In this document: piece by piece, positions 29,827-39,448 of the stretch
How positions within the stretch are numbered: the first letter of the stretch is position 1
Layout of the letters: each line of letters opens with the position of its first letter
DNA from: Hyphomicrobiales bacterium
GTDB lineage: Bacteria > Pseudomonadota > Alphaproteobacteria > Rhizobiales > Rhizobiaceae
Reading direction: 5' to 3'
Length of the DNA: 64,000 nucleotides
NCBI GenBank assembly: GCA_900471815.1
Contig: UICE01000003.1
Coordinates: 767,558-831,557 of the forward strand
Notes under the pieces: generated by a model
Seen by the model: the letters and a program-made list of their open reading frames with translations, nothing else
Told to the model about the DNA's origin: nothing
Database searches by the model: none
Position numbers and translations under genes: made by a program

Positions 29827-31104
29827 ATGTTTGAATTGGCTGTCGTCGGGTTTCTTATTATCCTCAATGGCGTATTTGCGCTTTCGGAACTGGCGGTCGT
29901 TTCGGCCAGGAAGGCCCGCCTTGAGATGTTGGCAGACCGTGGTATTGCCGGAGCCCGTGCGGCGATTGCCCTTTCGGAAAACCCCGGAAAGTTCCTGTCC
30001 ACCGTGCAGATCGGCATTACGCTTGTTGGCATTGTTGCTGGTGCGTTTTCGGGCGCCACGCTAGGCGCGCGCATGAGCGGTTTTCTGGTTGGCATCGGCG
30101 TTCGCCCGGATATTGCCGATATAGGCGGCTATGCGTTGGTTATTGGCATCATTACCTATCTGTCAGTCATCATCGGGGAACTTGTGCCAAAACATTTGGC
30201 GCTGAAAAACCCTGAACGCATCGCCTGTTTCATCGCGCGGCCCATGAATATCCTGTCACGGGTGGCGGCACCTGCCGTCTGGGCGCTGGACGCATCGACA
30301 AGGGGTGTGTTCCGGCTGCTCGGTATTTCCACCGCATCGGAAAGCTCGATTACCGATGAGGAGATACTGACAATTGTAGCAGAGGCGGGAAATACCGGCG
30401 TGATCGAAGAGGCCGAGAGGTCCATGATTTCCGGCGTTATCCGGCTGGGTGATCGAAGCGTGCGGGCCGTCATGACCCCGCGCACGGAAGTTGAAATGGT
30501 TGATATCGATGAAGATGCCATAGCGCTGAAGCGCAAATTGATATCCGCAAATCATTCCTGTCTTCCAGCTTTTGAAGGCGACCGCGACAATGTCATTGGC
30601 GTCATCATGCTCAGGGACATGATCGAACCCATGCTTGCCTCGTCAATGGTCGTGATCCGCGAGCATGTCAGGCACGCACCCATCATCCCGGATACGCTTG
30701 ATGCGCTGGCTGCGCTCAAAGTCTTGCGTGACTCTGACGTTCCCATGGCACTCGTCCATGATGAGTACGGCCATTTTGAAGGCCTGCTGACGCCCGCCGA
30801 TATTCTTGATGCCATCGCAGGCGCGTTCGCCTCGGATGAAGATCAATCAGAGCCGGAAGCGGTGAGGCGGGAGGATGGTTCCTGGCTTCTTGCAGGCTGG
30901 ATGCCGGTTGATGAGATGGCGGATCTCTTGGGAATAGACCTGCCCGCGACAAGGCCATATGAAACGGTGGCCGGTTTTGTCATTGACCGTTTGCAGCGAA
31001 TTCCAATGACGGGCGAATCCATGGAGTTTGATGATTGGCGTTTCGAGGTTGTCGATCTTGATCATCGCCGCGTCGACAAGGTTTTGGCGTCGCGCCTCTC
31101 CTAG
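29827..31104 (+). CDS. HlyC/CorC-family membrane protein with CBS domains
   Basis: 425 residues from ATG 29827; an in-frame TTG at 29800 is an alternative. The N-terminal DUF21/CNNM region has three to four spans (VVGFLIILNGVFALSELAVV; IGGYALVIGIITYLSVIIGE with LVPKHLALKNPE). Two CBS domains follow (VRAVMTPRTEVEMVDIDEDA and HAPIIPDTLDALAALKVL), then a C-terminal CorC/HlyC domain (PYETVAGFVIDRLQRIP). Family members are linked to magnesium or cobalt efflux and are often misnamed hemolysins. It stands alone between divergent and co-directional neighbours. Confidence 0.88.
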   Translation: MFELAVVGFLIILNGVFALSELAVVSARKARLEMLADRGIAGARAAIALSENPGKFLSTVQIGITLVGIVAGAFSGATLGARMSGFLVGIGVRPDIADIGGYALVIGIITYLSVIIGELVPKHLALKNPERIACFIARPMNILSRVAAPAVWALDASTRGVFRLLGISTASESSITDEEILTIVAEAGNTGVIEEAERSMISGVIRLGDRSVRAVMTPRTEVEMVDIDEDAIALKRKLISANHSCLPAFEGDRDNVIGVIMLRDMIEPMLASSMVVIREHVRHAPIIPDTLDALAALKVLRDSDVPMALVHDEYGHFEGLLTPADILDAIAGAFASDEDQSEPEAVRREDGSWLLAGWMPVDEMADLLGIDLPATRPYETVAGFVIDRLQRIPMTGESMEFDDWRFEVVDLDHRRVDKVLASRLS

Positions 31105-31137
31105 CCAGAAATTGCTCCCAATTCGAGGCCTCACCAG

Positions 31138-31917
31138 ATGACTGATCAAGATTACGCTATGCCATCCGTATGGGAGGAGCGGCTAGCGAAGTACAATTGG
31201 ATAACGCAAACCATCGGAGAATCCGGAGCGCTGGTATTTCGTCTCGAAGCGGCAGAGCTTCCGACCTTATTCGTAAAAAGCGAGCGGATTGGAGAGTTCA
31301 CCGAACTATTCGATGAGATAAAGCGGCTGCAATGGTTGGCAGGGCAAGCTATTGCCGCACCGCGCGTTCTGGATCAGGCAGAACAGGGCGATCGCCTCTG
31401 GTTGCTGATGAGCGCGGTGCCGGGGCGTGATCTCGCATCAAATCTGGAGATTCCCGCCGAAGCTGTCGTCAGAATTGTTGTCCGGTCGCTTAAAGCTTTA
31501 CACCAGCTTGATATAGCGGTCTGTCCGTTTAACCATAGTCTTGAAGATCGAATTCCAATTGCTCTTTCCCGAGTGATTGGCAATCAGGTGGACGAAACTG
31601 ATTTCGATGAGGTTGGACCCACTGCTGCTGAACTTTTCGAGAGACTTGTAGCAACACGTCCAAGCAATGAGGATTTGGTGGTAACGCACGGCGACGCGTG
31701 CCTGCCAAATATATTGAGCGACGGCTCGCAATTTACCGGTTTTGTTGATTGCGCACGCCTTGGGATCGCAGATCGGTATCAGGATCTTGCTCTGGCCAGC
31801 AGGAGCATTGAGGATAATCTGGGCGCTGAATGGGTCGAACCATTTTTCAAGCTATATGGTGTTGAGGCGGATTCTACCCGCGTAACCTATTACCGGCTGC
31901 TTGATGAGTTCTTTTAG
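31138..31917 (+). CDS. Aminoglycoside 3'-phosphotransferase-like kinase, APH(3') family
   Basis: 259 residues, near the 264 of APH(3')-II. The catalytic loop is VVTHGDACLPN (H184, D186, N191), the metal-binding Asp is D204 (FVDCARLGIADRYQDLALA), the ATP-binding Lys is about K48, and the C-terminus ends YYRLLDEFF as in APH(3') enzymes. It should phosphorylate the 3'-OH of kanamycin-type drugs, but the true substrate is untested. It is embedded in host genes without mobile-element signs, so it looks like an intrinsic gene. It overlaps the convergent GGDEF gene by four bases. Confidence 0.85.
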   Translation: MTDQDYAMPSVWEERLAKYNWITQTIGESGALVFRLEAAELPTLFVKSERIGEFTELFDEIKRLQWLAGQAIAAPRVLDQAEQGDRLWLLMSAVPGRDLASNLEIPAEAVVRIVVRSLKALHQLDIAVCPFNHSLEDRIPIALSRVIGNQVDETDFDEVGPTAAELFERLVATRPSNEDLVVTHGDACLPNILSDGSQFTGFVDCARLGIADRYQDLALASRSIEDNLGAEWVEPFFKLYGVEADSTRVTYYRLLDEFF

Positions 31918-32489
31918 CTGGAACGACGCTCGGAATAACGACGATAGATGCCTTTGCCTGCCTTCTTGGCAATATAAAGGGCCGCATCTCCGCACCAAAG
32001 CAAGCTTTCCGGCGTATCGCCATCACGCGGCGCAAGAGCTGCTCCAATGGTAACCGTGATAGCTGCCGAATCCGCATTGGTAAGATCATAGGGCTGAGAA
32101 ACGCTGCCGATGATACGGTCTGCCACGCTTGCAACTTCATTGGCAGTGACCTGAAGCAACACGACGGCAAATTCGTCACCATCAATGCGGTAGACGACAT
32201 CATTCTTGCGCATGCATGTTTGAAGGCGGTCAGCGACAAGCTTCAAGACAAGATCACCTTCGGCGCGCCCGTATTTTTCGTTGAATTGCTTGAAGCCGTC
32301 CAGATCAATGCAGAGAATCGCAAATTGCAGCCGGTCGTCAAAGTCACTATCAGCGTAGGAGCCGAACAGACTATCGAGATGTTCTTCCAGTGCAGCGCGG
32401 TCGGCGAGTCCCGTGAGCTCGTCCTGGCTGACAGGAAAATCACCAAATCCCTTGGTTTCAATCATTCGCCTAAAGTTCCCATCGTTCAC
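31914..32489 (-). CDS. GGDEF-domain protein, small cytosolic
   Basis: 191 residues with no sensor domain or membrane span. DELTGLADRAALEEHL, IDLDGFKQFNEKYG and YRIDGDEFAVVL are the family blocks; the signature is DGDEF (residues 103-107) instead of GGDEF, so cyclase activity is doubtful. It could be a weak diguanylate cyclase or a GTP/c-di-GMP-binding regulator. The gene converges with the APH(3')-like gene and overlaps it by 4 bp. Confidence 0.85.
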   Translation of the reverse strand: MNDGNFRRMIETKGFGDFPVSQDELTGLADRAALEEHLDSLFGSYADSDFDDRLQFAILCIDLDGFKQFNEKYGRAEGDLVLKLVADRLQTCMRKNDVVYRIDGDEFAVVLLQVTANEVASVADRIIGSVSQPYDLTNADSAAITVTIGAALAPRDGDTPESLLWCGDAALYIAKKAGKGIYRRYSERRSS

Positions 32490-32893
32490 TTGAACGACTC
32501 CATTTTTGCTGTGTGTAGAATGACAGGTGCCGACATTGGATACAATACAGGAAGATTCATAGGGTTAAGAAGGTTTTATCACAAACCGAAAGTAACCGGT
32601 ACTGGAAAGTCAGTAGAAATATTTTGCACCGTCGCGCTCAATTGACGTGCCCTTCATTTTTTGACACACCCCTTGTGGGTTGGCGTTCTGGTTCCAATAT
32701 GCTTTCGAGTTCACCGGATCCGTGCCCAACTGGCATAAACATGTTTTGCATGGTCGAAGTGTTCTGCATAACCTCATACTGGAATCGCTTTCCGGAAAAG
32801 GTTATACGGAGTCTCATAATGCTTTTGCGCATTGCGCCTTTGTTGGATGCATAACGCGATCGCACTGCTCGTGCTGTTAGGAAAGCTTGGAAT
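32490..32893. other. Intergenic region upstream of the methyltransferase
   Basis: About 400 bp without a convincing gene. It must hold the divergent promoters for the GGDEF gene and the PIMT-like gene. I see no tRNA, terminator with T-run or long repeat here. Confidence 0.5.
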
Positions 32894-33568
32894 ATGGTGC
32901 TGAATTTCGAAGATCTGCGGACCAAGATGGTCGATAACCAGTTGCGGACAACTGATGTGACGGACAAGCCTCTGTTGCAGGCGTTTCTGGATGTCCCGCG
33001 CGAGAAATTCGTACCAAGTGTTCGTGCACCGCTCGCTTATATTGATGACGATGTCATGGTCTCAACGCCGACGGCCGAGGCAGGCGCGCGCTACATCATG
33101 CAAGCTTCGCCTTTTGCCAAGCTCGTTCAGCTTGCCAATATCCAGCCTGAAGATGTTGTTCTCGATATCGGTTGCGCGACAGGATATTCGGCAGCCATTC
33201 TCTCGCGAATCTCCAGCTCGGTTATCGCTGTGGAGGCTGATGCAAATCTCGCCGGTCAGGCTACTTCAATCCTGTCGTCCCTGGGCTATGATAATGTCGT
33301 GGTCTTAACCGGGCCGCTGGAAAAGGGCTACGCGTCTGAAGCACCTTTTGATGTAATCATAATTGAGGGTAGCGTTGACCACGTTCCTGTTACATTATTC
33401 GATCAGTTGAAGGATGGGGGGCGACTCGTTGCCGTTGAGGGCAGCGGAAACTCCGGAAAATCAATGATTTACGTGAAGAACGAGGGAATCGTATCAGGAC
33501 GTCGCGCTTTCAATTCGGCGGTAAAGCCTCTCCCAGGCTTCGGCAAAGTTCCTGAATTCGAATTCTGA
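32894..33568 (+). CDS. Protein-L-isoaspartate O-methyltransferase-like protein (tolC-linked)
   Basis: 224 residues. The SAM-binding motif is VLDIGCATGYSAAI; the N-terminus (LRTKMVDNQLRTTDVTDKPL) and the VSTPTAEAGARYIMQASPFA segment differ from true Pcm, which normally has G-x-x-I-S-x-P in that place. It belongs to the alphaproteobacterial PIMT-like family encoded upstream of tolC. The true substrate is not known. A second, more typical PIMT is encoded at 57548. Followed by tolC in the same direction. Confidence 0.82.
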   Translation: MVLNFEDLRTKMVDNQLRTTDVTDKPLLQAFLDVPREKFVPSVRAPLAYIDDDVMVSTPTAEAGARYIMQASPFAKLVQLANIQPEDVVLDIGCATGYSAAILSRISSSVIAVEADANLAGQATSILSSLGYDNVVVLTGPLEKGYASEAPFDVIIIEGSVDHVPVTLFDQLKDGGRLVAVEGSGNSGKSMIYVKNEGIVSGRRAFNSAVKPLPGFGKVPEFEF

Positions 33569-33599
33569 GCGTGTCGCACGTGAGACATAAGTGCAACGG

Positions 33600-33691
33600 T
33601 TGACCACTTTGTTTGCGAATTGGGGTTTGCAACTGTGGTCAATTCGGAAATTGGCTTGTATTGAAGTTACAACGTCGAACCGATTGGTTCG
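33600..33691. promoter_or_regulatory. Inverted repeats in the tolC leader
   Basis: TTGACCAC (33600-33607) is the reverse complement of GTGGTCAA (33635-33642), and CGAACC/GGTTCG form a 6-bp stem at 33676-33691. They lie in the 154-bp gap before tolC and may be operators or an attenuator. Confidence 0.45.
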
Positions 33692-33722
33692 GTCTGAATA
33701 TTGAGACATGAAGGGGTTTATA

Positions 33723-35135
33723 GTGTTCATAGCGGGTAAGCGATTACTGACCGCAGCGCTGATGTCAGCCACGGTACTAGCCTCTACGCCTTCAATGGCT
33801 GAGACGATCTTTGGCGCAATGGCCAAAGCCTACAACAACAACTCCACTCTTAACGCCACAAGGGCAGGCGTTCGCGTTACTGATGAAGGCGTGGCGATTG
33901 CCAAGTCGGGCTACCGGCCGACTATCTCTGCTTCCGCAAACCTCACATCGACCTATACCAGACTGGATGGACGGGGCCGATCGACAGGCACGGGGTTTGT
34001 GAATGACGGCACCTCAAATACCGCCGTGTTCGGCGTTACTGTCAATCAGATGCTCTTTGACGGGTTCACCACCAAGAACACAGTCTCAGCCTCAAAAACC
34101 CAGGTTCTGGCCGCCCGTGAAAACCTGCGCAACACGGAGCAGAATCAGCTTTTCGCTGCGGTGCAAGCCTATATGGATGTCTATCTGACCCGTCAGATCG
34201 TCGTTCTTCGCCAGCGGAATATCGAAGCGCTTGACGAACAGCTTCGTGCTGCGCGCGCTCGTTTTGACGTGGGTGAGGGTACGCGTACCGACGTTGCACA
34301 GGCAGATGCCCAGAAAGCAACGGCGATTGCGCAGCTGAACCTTGCCAAATCAAACGAAAAAACCGCCGAGGCAACCTATATTCAGGTGGTCGGCGAAGCA
34401 CCGGGACGACTTGAGCGCGCACCAGCTGCCAAAAAGTCATTGCCGCGCAATATGGACGAAGCCTATGCCATAGCCGAGAATACGCATCCTGCTATTCTGT
34501 CGACACGCTATGCCGTGGATGCCGCTGGCTATACGGTCAAGGCAACAGAAGGCGAATTGCTTCCTCAGGTGAATTTGAGAGGCGAGATCAGCCGCGACGA
34601 AATATGGGGCGAGCCAAGCGATCTTTCTACCAGCAGCAATAATTCGACAAGCGCGTCGGCTGGAATTCAGGTTACCGTTCCGATTTACAGCGGTGGCCGC
34701 ACATCGGCTCGTGTTCGCCAGGGCAAGGAAACCGTGGCGCAGCGCCGGATCGAAGTTGACGTAGCGCGTGACGATGTTCGTCAGGCTATCGCCAGCGCTT
34801 TTGCCGAAATGGAAGCCGCCAAGGCATCCATCGTTGCTCAAAGGACTGCTGTCGCCGCTGCTCAGCTCGCATTGAACGGCGTTATTGAAGAACGTAAAGT
34901 TGGTCAGCGCACGACACTCGACGTATTGAACGAGCAGACCAATGTTCTGACAGCGCAAATCAATCTTGTGCAGGCTGAGCGCGATGCGGTTGTTACCAGC
35001 TATGCTGCTCTTTCGGGAACTGGCCGTTTGACGGCAGCTCAACTTGGATTGCAGGTGGCTGAGCACCGGCCGGAAGAGCATTACGAAGCGGTCAAGGACA
35101 AGTGGATCGGCCTTCGCACGCCTGATAGCCGCTGA
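33723..35135 (+). CDS. tolC: TolC-family outer membrane channel (BepC-like)
   Basis: About 470 residues. GTG 33723 is preferred since AAGGGG stands 6 bases upstream; ATG 33708 is the alternative. A signal peptide (LLTAALMSATVLASTPSMA) precedes ETIFGAMAKAYNNN, the usual start of mature TolC. Two repeats of helical OEP domains follow, with FDGFTTKNTVSASKTQVLAA and PIYSGGRTSARVRQGKETVA as the paired strand-helix signatures. It forms the outer membrane exit duct for efflux pumps and type I secretion; the Brucella counterpart is called BepC. Confidence 0.92.
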   Translation: MFIAGKRLLTAALMSATVLASTPSMAETIFGAMAKAYNNNSTLNATRAGVRVTDEGVAIAKSGYRPTISASANLTSTYTRLDGRGRSTGTGFVNDGTSNTAVFGVTVNQMLFDGFTTKNTVSASKTQVLAARENLRNTEQNQLFAAVQAYMDVYLTRQIVVLRQRNIEALDEQLRAARARFDVGEGTRTDVAQADAQKATAIAQLNLAKSNEKTAEATYIQVVGEAPGRLERAPAAKKSLPRNMDEAYAIAENTHPAILSTRYAVDAAGYTVKATEGELLPQVNLRGEISRDEIWGEPSDLSTSSNNSTSASAGIQVTVPIYSGGRTSARVRQGKETVAQRRIEVDVARDDVRQAIASAFAEMEAAKASIVAQRTAVAAAQLALNGVIEERKVGQRTTLDVLNEQTNVLTAQINLVQAERDAVVTSYAALSGTGRLTAAQLGLQVAEHRPEEHYEAVKDKWIGLRTPDSR

Positions 35136-35332
35136 TCGATCCTGCTACGATAAAATAGAAATTTGGCCGCTGGATAAATCCGGCGGCCAATTCATTTCAG
35201 CGGGGCGAATCAAAAGTCTGTGGGTTAGCCCGAAACATTGCTCTGAGGGATTCTCAAATAGACAACCAGCCTCTACACTGCATGCAGATTCGTTGCACCG
35301 CACCGAAACAAGATGTAGTAGGCAAGTTGATC

Positions 35333-36136
35333 ATGGCACAATCACCAATCGGGGCATCCGCAGGCTTATCAAGCGCGACGCGCGAACCTTCCATGGAAGA
35401 GATTTTGGCCTCGATACGCCGCATCATTGAAGAGAGCGACACGGCACGGCCTGATGATGTGCCGCCAACGGCTGTAAATTCCGATATGCCAGCTCAAACT
35501 ACTTCCAATTTGCAGGTCGAAGATAATCTGGAAAGCGACGAGGCCGAACTTGCTCCGCGGCAAGGTATTGCTGTTACGCCGCCTGTCCAGAAAATGCCTG
35601 AGGCGATGTTTTCGCCTCGTTTGCCCGACGTGGAATCAAAGCCGCATGAGACGAACAAGCCTGAGGCGAAATCGCCCGCCGAAGCTGTTGCCCCAGCTCC
35701 ACAGATTCTTGCCGAGGAAGAATTGCTCGTTGCAGAGCAGGTTGCCGAAAAGCCGGCAGCACCCTCGCAACCTGATACAAGCGCTTATATGCGCTTTGCT
35801 GAGCCAGCGAGCGTCCCGGAATCTGGTCCGGCAGTAAAGTCATCGACGCCTATAGCTCTCGATGAATTCGAGACGAATATGGAGGAAGAAGTGTCGCTTG
35901 ATCTGACGCAGGCGCTGGAGCCGATTCTTTCTGAGAGCACTGAGCGCCAGGTTAGTGCTGCGTTTGAGGATCTGTCATTTGCCGTCCGCAGCGAGCAGCG
36001 GCGTTCCTTTGATGAAATCGCACAGGAAATCATGCGGCCTTTGCTGCAGGATTGGCTGGACAATAATTTACCGACCTTGGTGGAGCGCCTTGTTCGCGAA
36101 GAAATTGAACGCGTTGCGCGCGGCGGCAAGCGTTAG
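35333..36136 (+). CDS. popZ: Polar organising protein PopZ (DUF2497)
   Basis: 267 residues from ATG 35333. The N-terminus carries REPSMEEILASIRRIIEES, the conserved PopZ helix that binds client proteins. The middle is Pro/Glu/Ala-rich and disordered. The C-terminal helices (LSFAVRSEQRRSFDEIAQEI, MRPLLQDWLDNNLPTLVERL, VREEIERVARGG) drive oligomerisation. PopZ forms a matrix at the cell pole that anchors the chromosome origin and polar regulators. The tolC-popZ-valS order is conserved in Rhizobiales. Confidence 0.9.
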   Translation: MAQSPIGASAGLSSATREPSMEEILASIRRIIEESDTARPDDVPPTAVNSDMPAQTTSNLQVEDNLESDEAELAPRQGIAVTPPVQKMPEAMFSPRLPDVESKPHETNKPEAKSPAEAVAPAPQILAEEELLVAEQVAEKPAAPSQPDTSAYMRFAEPASVPESGPAVKSSTPIALDEFETNMEEEVSLDLTQALEPILSESTERQVSAAFEDLSFAVRSEQRRSFDEIAQEIMRPLLQDWLDNNLPTLVERLVREEIERVARGGKR

Positions 36137-36166
36137 TGCCCAGAAATACCTCGTCGAGCTTGTAGG

Positions 36167-36189
36167 GGCCGCCAGATGGCGGTCTTTTC
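36167..36189 (+). terminator. Rho-independent terminator after popZ
   Basis: GGCCGCC (36167-36173) pairs with GGCGGTC (36178-36184), one G-U pair, four-base loop AGAT, followed by TTTTC. Confidence 0.7.
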
Positions 36190-36263
36190 GTTTCAGGCGT
36201 ACGATATCATTGACTTGAGCCTCGCCATTGGGTTTACACCCTAACAATCCTTTTTTCCGCAAA

Positions 36264-39065
36264 ATGACGGACAGTTTTATGCTTGAGAAGACTTATGACG
36301 CCGCGGCCGTAGAGCCAGAGATTGCAAAACGCTGGGAAGAGGCGGGTGCCTTTAAGGCCGGTGCCGGTTCCAAGCCGGGCGCAGATCCCTTTGCGATTGT
36401 CATACCGCCGCCAAACGTGACCGGCTCTCTGCATATGGGACATGCGCTGAATAATACCATTCAGGACATTATGGTCCGCTTTGAGCGGATGCGTGGCAAG
36501 AATGTCTTGTGGCAGCCGGGCATGGATCATGCCGGTATTGCAACGCAAATGGTTGTCGAGCGGCAATTGATGGAGCGTCAACAGCCGGGTCGCCGTGAGA
36601 TGGGCCGTGAGAAGTTTGTCGAGCGTGTGTGGGAGTGGAAGGCGGAGTCTGGCGGGATTATTGCCGGACAGCTGAAACGCCTGGGTGCGTCCTGCGATTG
36701 GTCGCGCGAACGCTTTACCATGGATGAAGGCTTGTCGAAGGCCGTTCTTGAGGTTTTCGTTACACTTTACAAGCAGGGGCTTATTTACAAAGACAAACGT
36801 CTGGTCAATTGGGACCCCAAGCTGCTGACTGCGATTTCGGATATTGAGGTCGAGTCGCGCGAGATGAAGGGGCATTTGTGGCATTTCCGCTATCCGCTGG
36901 AGAATGTCGCCTTCGATCCGGAAAATCCGCATACATATATTGTTGTCGCAACAACCCGGCCAGAGACAATGCTTGGCGATACGGGCGTTGCCGTCAATCC
37001 TGACGATGCCCGCTATCATGCGCTTATTGGCAATAATGTTGTTCTGCCGCTCATCGGTCGTCATATTCCTATCGTTGCCGATGATTATGCTGATCCTGAA
37101 GCCGGATCCGGCGCTGTGAAGATTACGCCTGCGCACGATTTCAACGATTTTGAAGTGGGCAAGCGCAATGATCTCCGGCAGATCAACATTCTTAATACGA
37201 ATGCATCGATTTTCCTCAAGGAAAACAATGATTTCCTGGAGGGTTTGGAGAAATCGAGCCATCTGGATCAGTTTATCCACGCACTGGACGGCAAGGATCG
37301 TTTTGCAGCACGCAAGCTGATTGTCGCTATGATGGAAGACGGCGGTTACCTTGAGAAGATCGAGGACCACACCCATTCCGTACCCCATGGCGATCGCGGT
37401 GATGTGCCGATTGAGCCTTATCTGACAGATCAGTGGTATGTGAATGCGGGCGAGCTCGCCAAGCCAGCCATTGCCAGTGTTCGTGAGGGCCGGACCAATT
37501 TTGTGCCGAAAAACTGGGAAAAAACCTATTATGACTGGATGGAAAACATCCAGCCCTGGGCGATTTCACGGCAATTGTGGTGGGGGCATCAAATTCCCGC
37601 CTGGTATGGACCGGATGGTCAGGTTTTCGTCGAGCGCACAGAAGAAGAAGCGCTCAGCGCAGCCGTTCAGCATTATCTCGCCCATGAAGGACCTATGAAG
37701 GCGCATGTGCAGAACCTTCTGGAGAACCTGAAGCCCGGAGAAATCCTGACGCGCGATGAAGATGTGCTCGATACATGGTTCTCTTCGGCGCTCTGGCCGT
37801 TTTCAACACTTGGCTGGCCCGACAAGACACCGGAGCTTTCGACCTATTATCCAACCAGCGTTCTGGTGAGCGGCTTTGATATCATATTCTTCTGGGTTGC
37901 TCGGATGATGATGATGGGCCTGCACTTTATGGATAAGGAGCCGTTTCACACCGTCTATATGCACGCGCTTGTTCGCGACAAGAACGGTGCGAAGATGTCG
38001 AAGTCCAAAGGCAACGTTATTGATCCGCTGGAACTGATGGATGAATACGGCGCTGATGCGTTGCGGTTTACCCTTGCCATCATGGCCGCTCAGGGCCGCG
38101 ACGTGAAACTGGATACCAGCCGTATTGCCGGATATCGCAATTTTGGTACCAAGCTTTGGAACTCAACGCGCTTTGCTGAAATGAATGGTGTTGCGCGCAA
38201 CCCGTCTTTCAAGCCGGAAGATGCCAAGCTGACGGTTAACCGCTGGATTCTGACAGAGCTCACCAATGCTGTGCGTGAAGTTACCGACGGTATCGCCACT
38301 TATCGCTTCAATGAAGCTGCAAGCGCGGCCTATCGTTTTGTATGGAACCAGTTCTGCGACTGGTACATCGAGCTTTTGAAGCCTGTATTCAATGGTGACG
38401 ATGCCGAGGCAAAGGCGGAAGCACAAGCCTGTGCAGCCTATGTGCTTGATGAGATCTACAAGCTTCTGCATCCGTTCATGCCATTCATGACGGAGGAGCT
38501 CTGGGCGCATACGGCGGGCGAGGGTGCGAAGCGTGAAACCCTGCTGTGCCATGCTGAATGGCCAGTGTCATCATTTGTTGATACCGATGCCGCCTCAGAG
38601 ATCAATTGGTTGATCGATCTGGTAACCGGTATCCGTTCCGTTCGGGCCGAGATGAATGTCCCTGCTTCCGCTGTAGCTCCGCTCGTCGTCATCGGTGCCA
38701 ATGAAGCCACCGAGGCGCGCTTGCAGCGTCACGAAGCTGCGATCAAGTGGCGGGCGCGCGTGGACACGATTACGCTGGGAAGCGAGGCCCCTAAGGGTTC
38801 GGCACAATTTGTCATCGGCGAAGCTACAGCCTGCCTGCCACTGGGCAGCCTTATTGACGTCAATGCTGAAATTGCGCGACTGACCAAGGAGGCCGGTAAG
38901 ATCGCCGATGAAAGCGACAAGATCGGTAAAAAGCTCGGCAATGAGAAATTCGTTGCCAATGCCAAACCGGAGATCGTGCAGGCAGAACGCGAACGACTGG
39001 CCGAGCTTCAGGAGGCCGCTGGTAAAATCGAAGTAGCGATACGGCGCGTTCGCGAGGCGAGCTGA
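36264..39065 (+). CDS. valS: Valine-tRNA ligase
   Basis: 933 residues from ATG 36264; ATG 36279 (MLEKTYD) is also possible. The HIGH-type motif is PPNVTGSLHMGHAL and the KMSKS motif NGAKMSKSKGNVIDP. The CP1 editing domain has TTRPETMLGDTGVAVNP. A C-terminal coiled-coil arm (IARLTKEAGKIADESDKIGK) is typical for ValRS. It charges tRNA-Val and edits mischarged Thr. Transcribed alone after the popZ terminator. Confidence 0.97.
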   Translation: MTDSFMLEKTYDAAAVEPEIAKRWEEAGAFKAGAGSKPGADPFAIVIPPPNVTGSLHMGHALNNTIQDIMVRFERMRGKNVLWQPGMDHAGIATQMVVERQLMERQQPGRREMGREKFVERVWEWKAESGGIIAGQLKRLGASCDWSRERFTMDEGLSKAVLEVFVTLYKQGLIYKDKRLVNWDPKLLTAISDIEVESREMKGHLWHFRYPLENVAFDPENPHTYIVVATTRPETMLGDTGVAVNPDDARYHALIGNNVVLPLIGRHIPIVADDYADPEAGSGAVKITPAHDFNDFEVGKRNDLRQINILNTNASIFLKENNDFLEGLEKSSHLDQFIHALDGKDRFAARKLIVAMMEDGGYLEKIEDHTHSVPHGDRGDVPIEPYLTDQWYVNAGELAKPAIASVREGRTNFVPKNWEKTYYDWMENIQPWAISRQLWWGHQIPAWYGPDGQVFVERTEEEALSAAVQHYLAHEGPMKAHVQNLLENLKPGEILTRDEDVLDTWFSSALWPFSTLGWPDKTPELSTYYPTSVLVSGFDIIFFWVARMMMMGLHFMDKEPFHTVYMHALVRDKNGAKMSKSKGNVIDPLELMDEYGADALRFTLAIMAAQGRDVKLDTSRIAGYRNFGTKLWNSTRFAEMNGVARNPSFKPEDAKLTVNRWILTELTNAVREVTDGIATYRFNEAASAAYRFVWNQFCDWYIELLKPVFNGDDAEAKAEAQACAAYVLDEIYKLLHPFMPFMTEELWAHTAGEGAKRETLLCHAEWPVSSFVDTDAASEINWLIDLVTGIRSVRAEMNVPASAVAPLVVIGANEATEARLQRHEAAIKWRARVDTITLGSEAPKGSAQFVIGEATACLPLGSLIDVNAEIARLTKEAGKIADESDKIGKKLGNEKFVANAKPEIVQAERERLAELQEAAGKIEVAIRRVREAS

Positions 39066-39448
39066 TTCCGGAGTTTTATTGCCGATAATGAAATTTGGAG
39101 TGGCTCGTCCCTTGAAATATGCGGCGAGCCACCCCATTTTCGTCGATCAAAAGCCCCAATTTTGTCATTTTTGAAGTGCGTTGCATTTGCGCAACAATGA
39201 CGTTTTTTGGCTAAAAAACCGCTATTTCCCCCATAATGCTTTGTGACTAGTGGGAAACCCGCGATAATTTTGAACTGATTTTCGAAAAAAGTCAGTTTTT
39301 GAAGAATCTCCCGTTTTTCTCCCATAACGGGGCGCAATCAAAGATATTGCACTCAATAAGATTGCTTTGTTACCTATTACGTATTGGTAATATTTCCCGA
39401 ATTAGGCTGACATTCGGGGCACATTATAAAGCTTTCGGGGAGGAATTA
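39066..39448. other. Intergenic region, valS terminator hairpin and porin promoter region
   Basis: GTGGCTCG (39100-39107) pairs with CGAGCCAC (39125-39132), then CCCATTTT: probably the valS terminator. The rest is A/T-rich (39160-39440) and should hold the promoter of the FadL-type gene. No gene was recognised. Confidence 0.55.

Noticed and set aside
31138-31917. APH(3')-like gene as a recently acquired resistance cassette
   Set aside because: No insertion sequence, integron site or change in base composition is visible around it, and it is tightly packed between host genes.
36234-37388. Long open frame (384 codons) on the minus strand
   Set aside because: It lies wholly antisense to valS, whose motifs are intact; the product has no domain pattern and there is no ribosome site. 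Long antisense frames are common in codon-biased genes.
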